A DNA stretch of 64,000 nt from Pseudomonas laurentiana (GTDB taxonomy: Bacteria > Pseudomonadota > Gammaproteobacteria > Pseudomonadales > Pseudomonadaceae): assembly GCF_014648275.1 (NCBI RefSeq), contig NZ_BMQU01000009.1:124001-188000 (forward strand). The letters run 5' to 3'. The position numbers were made by a program, and so were the translations under genes. Position 1 is the first letter of the stretch. The number at the start of each line of letters is the position of its first letter. This document shows positions 35,911-42,867 of the stretch, one piece after another. The notes under the pieces were generated by a model that saw nothing but the letters and a program-made list of their open reading frames with translations, was not told the origin of the DNA and did not search any database.

Positions 35911-36762
35911 TTACTGAAGCAGTTTCAGCACGGCAGATGGCAACTGGTTGGCTTGAGCCAGAACCGAAGTCGACGCTTGTTGCAGAGTTTGCTGCTTGGT
36001 CAACTGAGCAGTCTCGGCAGCGAAGTCAGTGTCCTGTACGCGACCAAGTGCAGCGGAGGCGTTTTCGTTGATGTTCTGCAGGTTGTTGATGGTGCTGCTC
36101 AGACGGTTCTGTGCAGCACCGAGGTCAGCACGAGTGGTGTTGATGGTTTGCAGGGCAGTGTCGATTGCAGTGATCGCTTTCTGGAAGCTTGCCTCTGCAG
36201 TAGTACTATCCGAACCAGTGATAGCAACAGCGTCGGAGTCAACGCCCAGCTTCACTGCACCCATCGAGTCGCTCAGGGTGATGGAGATCTGGTCCGAAAC
36301 GCCATTGTTGGAACCAACCTGGAAAGTCATTGTACCAGCGTTACCGTTCAGCAGGTTCTTGCCGTTGAGCTGGGTGCTGCTTGCGATACGAGTCAGTTCG
36401 TCGGACATTGCCGCGAACTCTTTGTTCAGCGCTGCACGGTCAGTGGTGCTGTTAGTGTCGTTTCGCGACTGAATAGCCAGTTCACGCATACGCTGCAGAA
36501 TGTTGGTCTGCTCTTGCATCGCGCCTTCAGCGGTCTGGGCGATGGAGATACCGTCGTTGGCGTTTTTGATTGCCATGGTCTGACCGCGGATCTGCGAGGT
36601 CATACGGGTAGCGATCTGCAGGCCGGCAGCGTCATCTTTAGCGCTGTTGATTTTCAGGCCGGAAGACAGACGAGTCATCGAGTTGCTAAGTGCATCAGAG
36701 GCCCTGCTCAGGTTCTTCTGAACTGTCAGCGACGCAACGTTGGTGTTTACGGTTAATGCCAT
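35911..36762 (-). CDS. fliC: Flagellin FliC
   Basis: A 283-residue flagellin, the short form with little D2/D3. The N-terminal D0/D1 (MALTVNTNVASLTVQKNL) and the C-terminal region (QQASTSVLAQANQLPSAVLKLLQ) are highly conserved. The TLR5/FLS2 region at residues 30-51 reads TRLSSGLKINSAKDDAAGLQ. The central part, residues about 143-195, is rich in Ser and Thr and would face outwards; it is the probable site of O-glycosylation by the neighbouring enzymes. A FliA promoter precedes the gene and a strong terminator follows it. Confidence 0.98.
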   Translation of the reverse strand: MALTVNTNVASLTVQKNLSRASDALSNSMTRLSSGLKINSAKDDAAGLQIATRMTSQIRGQTMAIKNANDGISIAQTAEGAMQEQTNILQRMRELAIQSRNDTNSTTDRAALNKEFAAMSDELTRIASSTQLNGKNLLNGNAGTMTFQVGSNNGVSDQISITLSDSMGAVKLGVDSDAVAITGSDSTTAEASFQKAITAIDTALQTINTTRADLGAAQNRLSSTINNLQNINENASAALGRVQDTDFAAETAQLTKQQTLQQASTSVLAQANQLPSAVLKLLQ

Positions 36763-36842
36763 GACGAATTCCTCGTTTGTGGGATACTGCGGCTTCCGGC
36801 CTTGGCAACCGCCGGGTTTGGCCTAGAGAACCTTCGTAATAG

Positions 36843-36869
36843 TTATCGTCGTCAAGGCACGTTGCTTTA
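36843..36869 (-). promoter_or_regulatory. FliA (sigma-28) promoter of fliC
   Basis: The minus strand has TAAA, exactly 15 bases, then GACGATAA; this matches TAAA-N15-GCCGATAA at 11 of 12 positions. The start of transcription would fall about 70 bases upstream of the fliC ATG. Confidence 0.93.
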
Positions 36870-37006
36870 GGGATTTTTTGAAAATTTTTACTGGCATCGT
36901 GCCAGCCCAATGAAATCAAGGGTTTGACGCCATAAAAACAGCGCCGCCCTACCCCCCCTCACACCACCCAACGCCCTGTGAAGCGCTCGCAAGCATGCAG
37001 CACCTG

Positions 37007-37038
37007 CATCGCTGGCAAGCCTGCGCCAGTAAACCTGG
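37007..37038. repeat. Degenerate REP-like element
   Basis: The core catcgctggcaagcctgcg followed by ccag resembles the element at 13218-13256 and can fold as ctggc/gccag. It lies in the 348-bp gap between the KASIII-like gene and fliC. Apart from this, the fliC promoter (36843-36869), a ctggca/tgccag palindrome at 36891-36905 and the terminator at 37060-37094, nothing else is recognised in the gap. Confidence 0.45.
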
Positions 37039-37059
37039 AACCCGAAAAAGAACGCCCTG

Positions 37060-37094
37060 AAAAAACGAACCCCCGCTAAAAAGCGGGGGGTTCG
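37060..37094 (-). terminator. Terminator after the KASIII-like gene
   Basis: On the minus strand a GC-rich stem (CGAAC plus CCCCCGC against GCGGGGGTTCG, 11-12 bp) with a TTTTTA loop is followed by TTTTTT. It starts about 17 bp after the stop codon and separates the glycosylation island from fliC. Confidence 0.93.
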
Positions 37095-37110
37095 TCATCA
37101 GTCGCTGTGC

Positions 37111-38040
37111 TTAGTCCGCACGCTGGATGATCGCCGATCCCCAGGACAGGCCAACACCAAAGCCACTCAACGCCACACGCTTGAAATTCGACTCAAGCAC
37201 GTGCTTTTCCAGCAACAGCGGAATGCTCGACGACACGGTATTACCCGTCTCGACCATGTCTTTGATGAACTTCTCCGGGTCGTCCTCGAAACGTCGTGCA
37301 ACCGCATCCACGATGGCCGCGCTGCCCTGATGGATACAGAACGCATCGATATCTGCCGGCTGCAGGCCGCTTTCACCCAGCAATTCATGCAGGTGGGCCG
37401 GGACCTTGAGCAAGGCAAAGTTGAACACCTGACGGCCGTTCATGAAAAATACACCATCAGTGACCTTCAGGTGTGCTGCACCAGAACCGTCGGTACCGAA
37501 CTTGGCTTTACCCAACTGCCACGGTGCATCTTCGCCCATCCAGGTAGCAGTGGCCGCATCACCAAACAGCATGGTGGTATTGCGGTCTTCCGGATCGACG
37601 ATCTTCGAATAAGGGTCAGCCGTGATCAGCAGGCCGTTCTTCAGGCCTGTGGCTTCCATGAAGCCCTTGAGCGCGTAGATACCATAGACGTAGCCCGAGC
37701 AGCCCAGCGAGATATCAAACGCAGCCACATGAGTCGGCAGGCCCAGCTTGTCCTGAACGATGGCAGCGGTATGCGGCAAGCCTTCTTCGTCACCATTCTG
37801 AGTAACGACAATCAACGCATCGATGGATTCACGCGAAAGCTGCGGGTTGGCCGCAAACAAGGCATTGACAGCTTCTACACAGAGGTCCGAGGTTTCCTGA
37901 GCGACATCTTTGCGTGGCAGGAAAGCGGAACCGATCTTGCCCAGGATGAAAGCTTCATCCTTTTCGAATTTTGCGCCTTGAGCGTAGTTGTCCACGCCAG
38001 CGGCCGGCACGTAACTGGCGATGCTTTTAATGCCAATCAT
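37111..38040 (-). CDS. 3-oxoacyl-ACP synthase III-like (KASIII) enzyme of the flagellin modification island
   Basis: A 309-residue thiolase-fold protein of the FabH type. The Cys-His-Asn catalytic set is complete: Cys114 (DISLGCSGYVYG), His237 (FCIHQGSAA) and Asn267 (ETGNTVSSS). It is not the housekeeping FabH, judging by context, as no fatty acid genes are near. P. syringae has a similar gene (orf3) in its flagellin glycosylation island, where it is thought to make or transfer an acyl group for the glycan. That role is inferred here. The ATG at 38040 is supported by GGGAAG; the frame could extend four codons upstream. A terminator follows. Confidence 0.87.
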   Translation of the reverse strand: MIGIKSIASYVPAAGVDNYAQGAKFEKDEAFILGKIGSAFLPRKDVAQETSDLCVEAVNALFAANPQLSRESIDALIVVTQNGDEEGLPHTAAIVQDKLGLPTHVAAFDISLGCSGYVYGIYALKGFMEATGLKNGLLITADPYSKIVDPEDRNTTMLFGDAATATWMGEDAPWQLGKAKFGTDGSGAAHLKVTDGVFFMNGRQVFNFALLKVPAHLHELLGESGLQPADIDAFCIHQGSAAIVDAVARRFEDDPEKFIKDMVETGNTVSSSIPLLLEKHVLESNFKRVALSGFGVGLSWGSAIIQRAD

Positions 38041-38140
38041 ATGGCTTCCCATTAATTAACAACTGAATACCCGCCGCTCGCACAGTGGAGAGGCACCGAC
38101 AATCAGGGATGTTTGCCACCCAAAAACGCGGCGAAGCAGG

Positions 38141-38160
38141 CTGCCAGGGAGGCCTGGCAG
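38141..38160. repeat. 20-bp perfect inverted repeat upstream of the KASIII-like gene
   Basis: ctgccagg, four bases, cctggcag: an 8-bp perfect dyad about 100 bp upstream of the KASIII-like start. It could be an operator or part of the 5' leader. No promoter of any recognised class is convincing in this part of the 616-bp divergent gap (38041-38656). Confidence 0.4.
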
Positions 38161-38413
38161 GCACATACCGGATGGCAGGGCGATTCCCGGTCCTGACAAT
38201 ATACAGTGAAGATGCGCGATATGACTCGCAGGTCACGCTTAATTTGCCGAATTGCTGACAAGCCAACAACACCCAGACCAATGGATTACACATCGAAAAA
38301 GCCGAAATTGCCGGCAATGCTTTTCCGTTCTATCGAGATTCAGTCGCTAAAGTCAGCCACCTTGAATCCTTCCGATCCTTCACTTGAATACCCTTCCCAA
38401 CCTCGCTAACCTT

Positions 38414-38445
38414 CGCCCGGTCACTGCAAATTCAGTGACCGGGCG
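38414..38445. repeat. 13-bp perfect hairpin in the divergent gap
   Basis: cgcccggtcactg and cagtgaccgggcg are perfect complements separated by six bases. No T run follows on either strand, and no gene ends nearby on either strand. It may terminate or stabilise an unannotated small transcript, or be an operator. Confidence 0.6.
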
Positions 38446-38465
38446 TCGCGGCCCGTATAGCAAAA

Positions 38466-38508
38466 GGCGCTACAGCGCCCCACCAACACAATTCCAGGCG
38501 CTTTTTTT
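38466..38508 (+). terminator. Intrinsic terminator with an alternative (anti-terminator-like) pairing
   Basis: On the plus strand agcgcc (474-479) can pair with ggcgct at 497-502, which is followed by TTTTTTT and would terminate, or with ggcgct at 466-471, which would disrupt that terminator. No coding gene ends here on the plus strand, so it either insulates the DUF3077 unit or ends a small RNA whose body includes the hairpin at 38414-38445. Confidence 0.55.
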
Positions 38509-38532
38509 GTGCCCGTTTTCTGTGTAATGGCG

Positions 38533-38635
38533 GCTGTGCGTGGGAGACCTTCGGGTCTGCCGAGTTCCTTTTGCCTCGGTCCGCGAACCCGCGCACAGCT
38601 GCCACCCTATCGTTTCGCGGCGATAACTGGCAGCT
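38533..38635 (+). ncRNA. Structured 5' leader of the DUF3077 gene
   Basis: The plus-strand sequence folds into a long stem (gctgtgcg 38533-38540 with cgcacagc 38592-38599) enclosing two hairpins: agacc-TTCG-ggtct (38545-38558) and ccgag/ctcgg (38560-38579). A second domain pairs agctgcca (38597-38604) with tggcagct (38628-38635) around an inner tatcg/cgata hairpin. Bases 38597-38599 belong to both stems, so the two domains compete at their junction. The second stem ends 9 bases before the ribosome binding site. A TGTAAT -10-like hexamer at 38523-38528 would start transcription near the first stem. Whether it senses a ligand, protein or temperature is unknown. Confidence 0.55.
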
Positions 38636-38656
38636 CCATTGCAAAAGGAGTTCACC

Positions 38657-38977
38657 ATGCACAAAGTCGTCCCTGACCCTCCACCCACCTGCACCTTGCA
38701 AAGAACCGCCAGCGCCACTTTCGGCTCTTGCGAAGGCAGCCATGACCCGCTATTCAGCGTTCGCCCCGGCATCAATGCAGAAGATGCGCTGATACACCTG
38801 TCCATTCTTCTGCGTTCCGCCTACGCCACCAACGCAAAAGCCTGTGAGGTGGTCGACAACCAAACCCTCAGCGTGCTCTGGTCCACACGTACCAGCATTG
38901 AGATGGCACTTGGATTAGTAGAAGCGCTACTTGATGGCATAGACGTGCAGCCCTCTCACTCACTACAGAGCGGCTGA
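38657..38977 (+). CDS. DUF3077-family small protein
   Basis: A 106-residue protein, the only supported plus-strand gene. The core LFSVRPGINAEDALIHLSILLRSAYAT and the C-terminal helix (TSIEMALGLVEALLDGID) fit the DUF3077 family, common and multi-copy in Pseudomonas, with no known function. No signal peptide or membrane segment is visible. AAGGAG lies 6 bases before the ATG, which decides the start. It is divergent from the KASIII-like gene and convergent with the glycosyltransferase, so it looks like an independent cassette inserted in the island. A shared bidirectional terminator follows. Confidence 0.8.
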   Translation: MHKVVPDPPPTCTLQRTASATFGSCEGSHDPLFSVRPGINAEDALIHLSILLRSAYATNAKACEVVDNQTLSVLWSTRTSIEMALGLVEALLDGIDVQPSHSLQSG

Positions 38978-39071
38978 GTGCTCTATTGGGGGTAGCAGCC
39001 TTGCATCGTCCCTCCTCTTACGCAGTGCGGATAGCTCCGTGCAAGGCAGCCCAGGCCACACCTGCCCCTAT

Positions 39072-39110
39072 AAAAAAAGCCACGAACACCCCTAGGCGCT
39101 CGTGGCTTTT
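39072..39110. terminator. Bidirectional terminator between the DUF3077 gene and the glycosyltransferase
   Basis: gccacga and tcgtggc form a 7-bp stem, flanked by AAAAAAA on one side and TTTT on the other, so both convergent transcripts can end here. The minus-strand copy, for the glycosylation operon, has the stronger T run. The remainder of the 154-bp gap shows nothing else. Confidence 0.88.
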
Positions 39111-39131
39111 GATTAGTGGCGTACCGGGCGA

Positions 39132-42062
39132 TTAACCGACCAGCACCTCCCACTCCACAGCCGTTGGAGCACCCAGGCCAAAGGTTCTGCCCGTGCGCGC
39201 ATGGCTCGCGTTATAGGCCGGATCGTTTTCCAGATAGCCCGGCCACTTCTCACGCAACGCCTGCAAAGCCGCTTCCTCATGCCCGACAGCGCCGTGATGA
39301 ATCACTTGCACCTGAGGCGTCCATACCGTCAGGTAACCCGCCTGAGCGGATTTCAAGCACAGGTCGACATCGGCGTAATGGGTCATGAAATCGACTTCAT
39401 CGAGGCCTTCCAGTGCCAGATACAGTTCCTTGCGGATCATCAGGCACGCGGCAGACAGGGCCGAAACGTTATGCTCGACATGCAGCCGCTGCATATAGCC
39501 AGCCGCGTCCTTGCCCTCACCTGCCAGAGCCGGCGCAACGCCTGCCCCAAAGCCCAGCACCAGGCCAGCCTGAGTGACCGTACCCGCCCGGTCGAGCAGC
39601 TTGCCACCCACGATACCAACCTCTGGACGCTGCGCCTGGTTAAGCAGGCTTTCCAGCCAGTTGGCGTTTACCACTTCGCCATCACTGGCCAGCAACACCA
39701 GATATTCCCCGATCGCCTGCTGACAGGCCAGGTTGGTCATCGCCGACGGGCTGATGGTCTGTTCGCTACGTACCACCCGAATACGATCGCCACCTGCGCT
39801 CAGGCTAGACAACCACGCCAGCAATTGCGGCGACTGGCTGTTGTTATCGGCAATGACAATCTCGTGATTCCGGTAACGGGTACGCTGCAGCACGCTCACC
39901 AGACAAGGCTGCAGTTGCTCCATGTTGTCCTGGCAATAAAGCACAATCGACACGAGTGGGCGTGCTTCATGACGATAGTCGATCTGGTAAGTACCCGGCT
40001 TTGCCGAACTGACCTGCCCCGGATAGCCGCGCTGTATTACCTGTCGCGTCAGGCTTGCACGCTCATGCTCATTGGACTCGAGCACGCGCGCCTGACCGAT
40101 CAACAGCGGCTCGGCCAAGTGAGCCAACCCAGCCAGTCCACCCTGCCCGATCAGGCGGAGCAACAGGTCGAATTCCAGTGCCCGGGCAAACTCAGCATCG
40201 TAACCGCCCACCTCAAGCAACAACTCGCGACGCACCAGCCAATGCCGCGCCATCAGACCCGGAACACTCTGCAACATGTCGAGACTGGCGCCTGGGCGTA
40301 AAACCTCTACCAGGGTACCGTCGGCCTGACGCATCACCTCATCCATTGCCACCGCACGGCAACCATCGGCCTCCAGCAACTCCAGGCTGGCGCGCAGCAA
40401 ACCACCTGCCGTGAAACAGTCGCCAGCCTCGACAAGAATCACCCAGTCGGTGCCGAGGGTAGTCAGCGCACGATTGAGTTTGTCGACATGATCCTCTGCA
40501 GTGACCTTGACGAAGTGTACGGTCTGCTCCGGTGTCGTGTTGGCGGGCAAATCGCCCGTGGTCAGCACCACAATCTTGAAAGCCTTGTAATGGCCCGCCA
40601 TCAAGCTGTCGAAGGTCGCCTGCAGCTTGAACATGTCGGCATCCAGGTCCAACAGCAGAATGCCGAAGGTCGGACCACCGGCATGACGAGCCAGACGCTT
40701 ATTGGCCAGACGAACCTGGACAGCTGTTGGATTGCGCGCTTCCAGCCAGTTCAGCAAACGCCCGGACGCCATACTGTCGAGCAGTATCTTGCGATCATAC
40801 GCGGGCACGCTGCACAAACGCTCAAACCAGCCTTGAAGCGGGGCAACCTCTTCATCATCGCCAGTGGCACGCAGCGACTTCAACAAACGCTCTACCACCG
40901 TACGGTTGAACGGGCTCAACCCCAAGGCTTCCCACAAGCGACTCTTGATCGTGCGCTCGGTGTCGTTGGCATGAACCTGCATCAGTTCCGATTGACGCAG
41001 CAAGATCGGCTCCAGCTCCTGAAGCTGCAAGCGACCCGCCGGCATGGCGTGAATCAGGAACTCGATACGTGCAAGCAGATCGAACATCGTCTTGTTATAG
41101 AACGGCATCTCGACGAATTGTTTCTCGCCAAAGAAGCGCACAGGCTCAGCCCCCGGCTGCGACCACTCGGAGCGAACGATCATGCAGGCTTCCAGCGCCC
41201 GCCCGCTTTGCAAGCCACGGGCCATTGCGGTAAAGCTCATCAACGCGATGTGCTTGATCTGATCAGGTGTCTTGTTGCGAAAGCCCATTGGCGTCGACGC
41301 CAGGAACTGAGCAAACGCCTCACGCTCGGCCACGGACTTGGAGTCGGTGTAGGTCAATACGGTCAAGACATTGGTGTTGTGCTCCGAGCCACCGTAGTTG
41401 ACCTCTCGCACAGCATAGGGAATGGGCAGGATCCTGGCCTTGGCACAGGCAAGCAGGTAGAACGCGTGACCAATTTCCTGCCATTCAAAACTGGTATTGG
41501 CCGGCAGCACGGCATACCACTGCTGCAGCAGGTCGGTGCGCGTCACCGCATAAAATGGCGGCAAGAACTGCCCGAGGAAGTCCAGCACCCGCTCTTCGGA
41601 AAGATCAGAGTTGTAGTCTTCACAAACCCGCTTGTCTCGGCGATAGAAGTTCACCTCGGTGCCACGCGCCAGGTACATCATGCCGTAGCCATGGCATAAC
41701 CCATACTCGGGATTTGCCTCAAGGAAGGCTACGGATTCAGCCAACGCATCGTGCAGGAGGAAATCGTCGTCGGCAGCAAAAGCCATGTAAGGCGTGTTGA
41801 CCTGCGCCACACCGTAGACCAGCTTATCCTGAAGGCCCTTGTAGCTGAACGCCGGCAGGTGGCGATAATCCACCTCAGGATAATCCTGGACAAGATCGTC
41901 TGCCGCCTCGCGCGAAGAATCCAGGACCAGCACTTTACCGCTAAAGCCTTGGTAGTACTGCAGCGTACGACGCAAGAAAGCCGGCCGTTCATGACTGATA
42001 ATGACCAGCGTAAAACGCTCTTTCAGCGCTGCGCCTTCTTGTGCAATGTGTTCAACGTGCAT
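39132..42062 (-). CDS. Multi-domain flagellin glycosyltransferase (Fgt2-like, TIGR00180-type N-terminus)
   Basis: A 976-residue protein. The N-terminal domain (about 1-260) is a GT-A glycosyltransferase of the TIGR00180 type: RFTLVIISHERPAFLRRTLQYY and a DDD motif in FAADDDFLLHDAL. A helical region follows; two further GT2-like folds lie at about 460-690 (FGILLLDLDADMFKLQATFDSL) and about 697-930 (LVSIVLYCQDNMEQLQPCL, IVIADNNSQSP). The last fold is clearly related to the third domain of the glycosyltransferase at 47336-50905. P. syringae fgt2 has similar size and position. It probably extends the glycan on flagellin serines before export. The ATG at 42062 follows AGGAAA; a longer frame has no support. 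Confidence 0.85.
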   Translation of the reverse strand: MHVEHIAQEGAALKERFTLVIISHERPAFLRRTLQYYQGFSGKVLVLDSSREAADDLVQDYPEVDYRHLPAFSYKGLQDKLVYGVAQVNTPYMAFAADDDFLLHDALAESVAFLEANPEYGLCHGYGMMYLARGTEVNFYRRDKRVCEDYNSDLSEERVLDFLGQFLPPFYAVTRTDLLQQWYAVLPANTSFEWQEIGHAFYLLACAKARILPIPYAVREVNYGGSEHNTNVLTVLTYTDSKSVAEREAFAQFLASTPMGFRNKTPDQIKHIALMSFTAMARGLQSGRALEACMIVRSEWSQPGAEPVRFFGEKQFVEMPFYNKTMFDLLARIEFLIHAMPAGRLQLQELEPILLRQSELMQVHANDTERTIKSRLWEALGLSPFNRTVVERLLKSLRATGDDEEVAPLQGWFERLCSVPAYDRKILLDSMASGRLLNWLEARNPTAVQVRLANKRLARHAGGPTFGILLLDLDADMFKLQATFDSLMAGHYKAFKIVVLTTGDLPANTTPEQTVHFVKVTAEDHVDKLNRALTTLGTDWVILVEAGDCFTAGGLLRASLELLEADGCRAVAMDEVMRQADGTLVEVLRPGASLDMLQSVPGLMARHWLVRRELLLEVGGYDAEFARALEFDLLLRLIGQGGLAGLAHLAEPLLIGQARVLESNEHERASLTRQVIQRGYPGQVSSAKPGTYQIDYRHEARPLVSIVLYCQDNMEQLQPCLVSVLQRTRYRNHEIVIADNNSQSPQLLAWLSSLSAGGDRIRVVRSEQTISPSAMTNLACQQAIGEYLVLLASDGEVVNANWLESLLNQAQRPEVGIVGGKLLDRAGTVTQAGLVLGFGAGVAPALAGEGKDAAGYMQRLHVEHNVSALSAACLMIRKELYLALEGLDEVDFMTHYADVDLCLKSAQAGYLTVWTPQVQVIHHGAVGHEEAALQALREKWPGYLENDPAYNASHARTGRTFGLGAPTAVEWEVLVG

Positions 42063-42111
42063 ATCACTTTCCTGCCGGCCACTGGGGCCTGTGCGCTTTA
42101 GACCAGAGAAT

Positions 42112-42849
42112 TCAACGAACCCGACGCAGATAGCCGTCCGGCGCCACACTAATCAGCAATTTGTCGTTCATTTGCTGATCGATTTCAAAATCGCCGTTTT
42201 CCTCCAGGTAGGCCCAGACCGCAGTCTTCGGGTTATCACCTGGCCCCCAGGGACGATCAGGAAAAGCATCGGCCGGCATGTCTTCAACCACCGTGTCCAT
42301 CACGACGCAGTAGCTGCCCAGCGAAACCAGTGGTGCATACAGCCGCAGTTCCTCAAGCACATGCTCATGGGTATGGTTGGAATCGAGTACCAAGATAACC
42401 TTCTTGCCCGCCGCCAACGCACGAACCTGTTCGACGACGGCCAAATCAACGCTGGACCCCTCGATCATGCGAATACGCTTGAACATCGGATGGTTTTCGA
42501 TGGCCTGGCGGTTGTGTGGGCGAATATCCCTGTCGATACCGAGCACCTCACCGTGCCCTTGCAGCTCCAGCAGCGAGGCGTAGTAGATAATCGAGCCGCC
42601 ATGGGCAATACCGCACTCGATCACCAGGTCCGGCTTGATGTTCCAGATCAGCTCCTGCATTGCCATCATGTCCTGAGGCAATTGAATGATGGGACGCCCC
42701 ATCCACGAGAAGTGATAACTGTACTTATGCCGGGCCGATTCATTGAAAAAGTCGCGAGCCAGACCTTTTAGCGTTTCGTTCTGGCCCTGGGCATCGATCT
42801 CAGCCTTGCACTCAGCCTCAAAAGCCTGATGTACGTTATTGTCAGTCAT
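42112..42849 (-). CDS. CmcI / rhamnosyl O-methyltransferase family protein
   Basis: A 245-residue protein with the CmcI-family pattern: WMGRPIIQLPQDMMAMQELIW, LVIECGIAHGGSIIYYASLL (SAM-binding loop), LGIDRDIRPHNRQAIENHP, VILVLDSNHTHEHVLEEL and GSYCVVMDT. The family is annotated as cephalosporin hydroxylase, but members in glycan clusters are usually sugar O-methyltransferases; given the sugar genes alongside, O-methylation of a glycan hydroxyl is more probable. The ATG at 42849 is preferred to a GTG four codons upstream. It lies 18 bp downstream of the C-methyltransferase gene. Confidence 0.85.
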   Translation of the reverse strand: MTDNNVHQAFEAECKAEIDAQGQNETLKGLARDFFNESARHKYSYHFSWMGRPIIQLPQDMMAMQELIWNIKPDLVIECGIAHGGSIIYYASLLELQGHGEVLGIDRDIRPHNRQAIENHPMFKRIRMIEGSSVDLAVVEQVRALAAGKKVILVLDSNHTHEHVLEELRLYAPLVSLGSYCVVMDTVVEDMPADAFPDRPWGPGDNPKTAVWAYLEENGDFEIDQQMNDKLLISVAPDGYLRRVR

Positions 42850-42867
42850 GTAGGGTCTCACTGATTG

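Noticed and set aside
38193-38206. LexA-like CTG...CAG dyad upstream of the KASIII-like gene
   Set aside because: The spacer is 8 bases instead of the 10 needed for a LexA box.
38027-38317. 96-codon minus-strand frame upstream of the KASIII-like gene
   Set aside because: Overlaps the start of a well-supported gene, has no ribosome binding site or recognisable motif, and has atypical composition.
38206-38409. 67-codon plus-strand frame in the divergent gap
   Set aside because: No ribosome binding site, low-complexity basic sequence and no family resemblance; it ends just before a hairpin, which may belong to an RNA instead.
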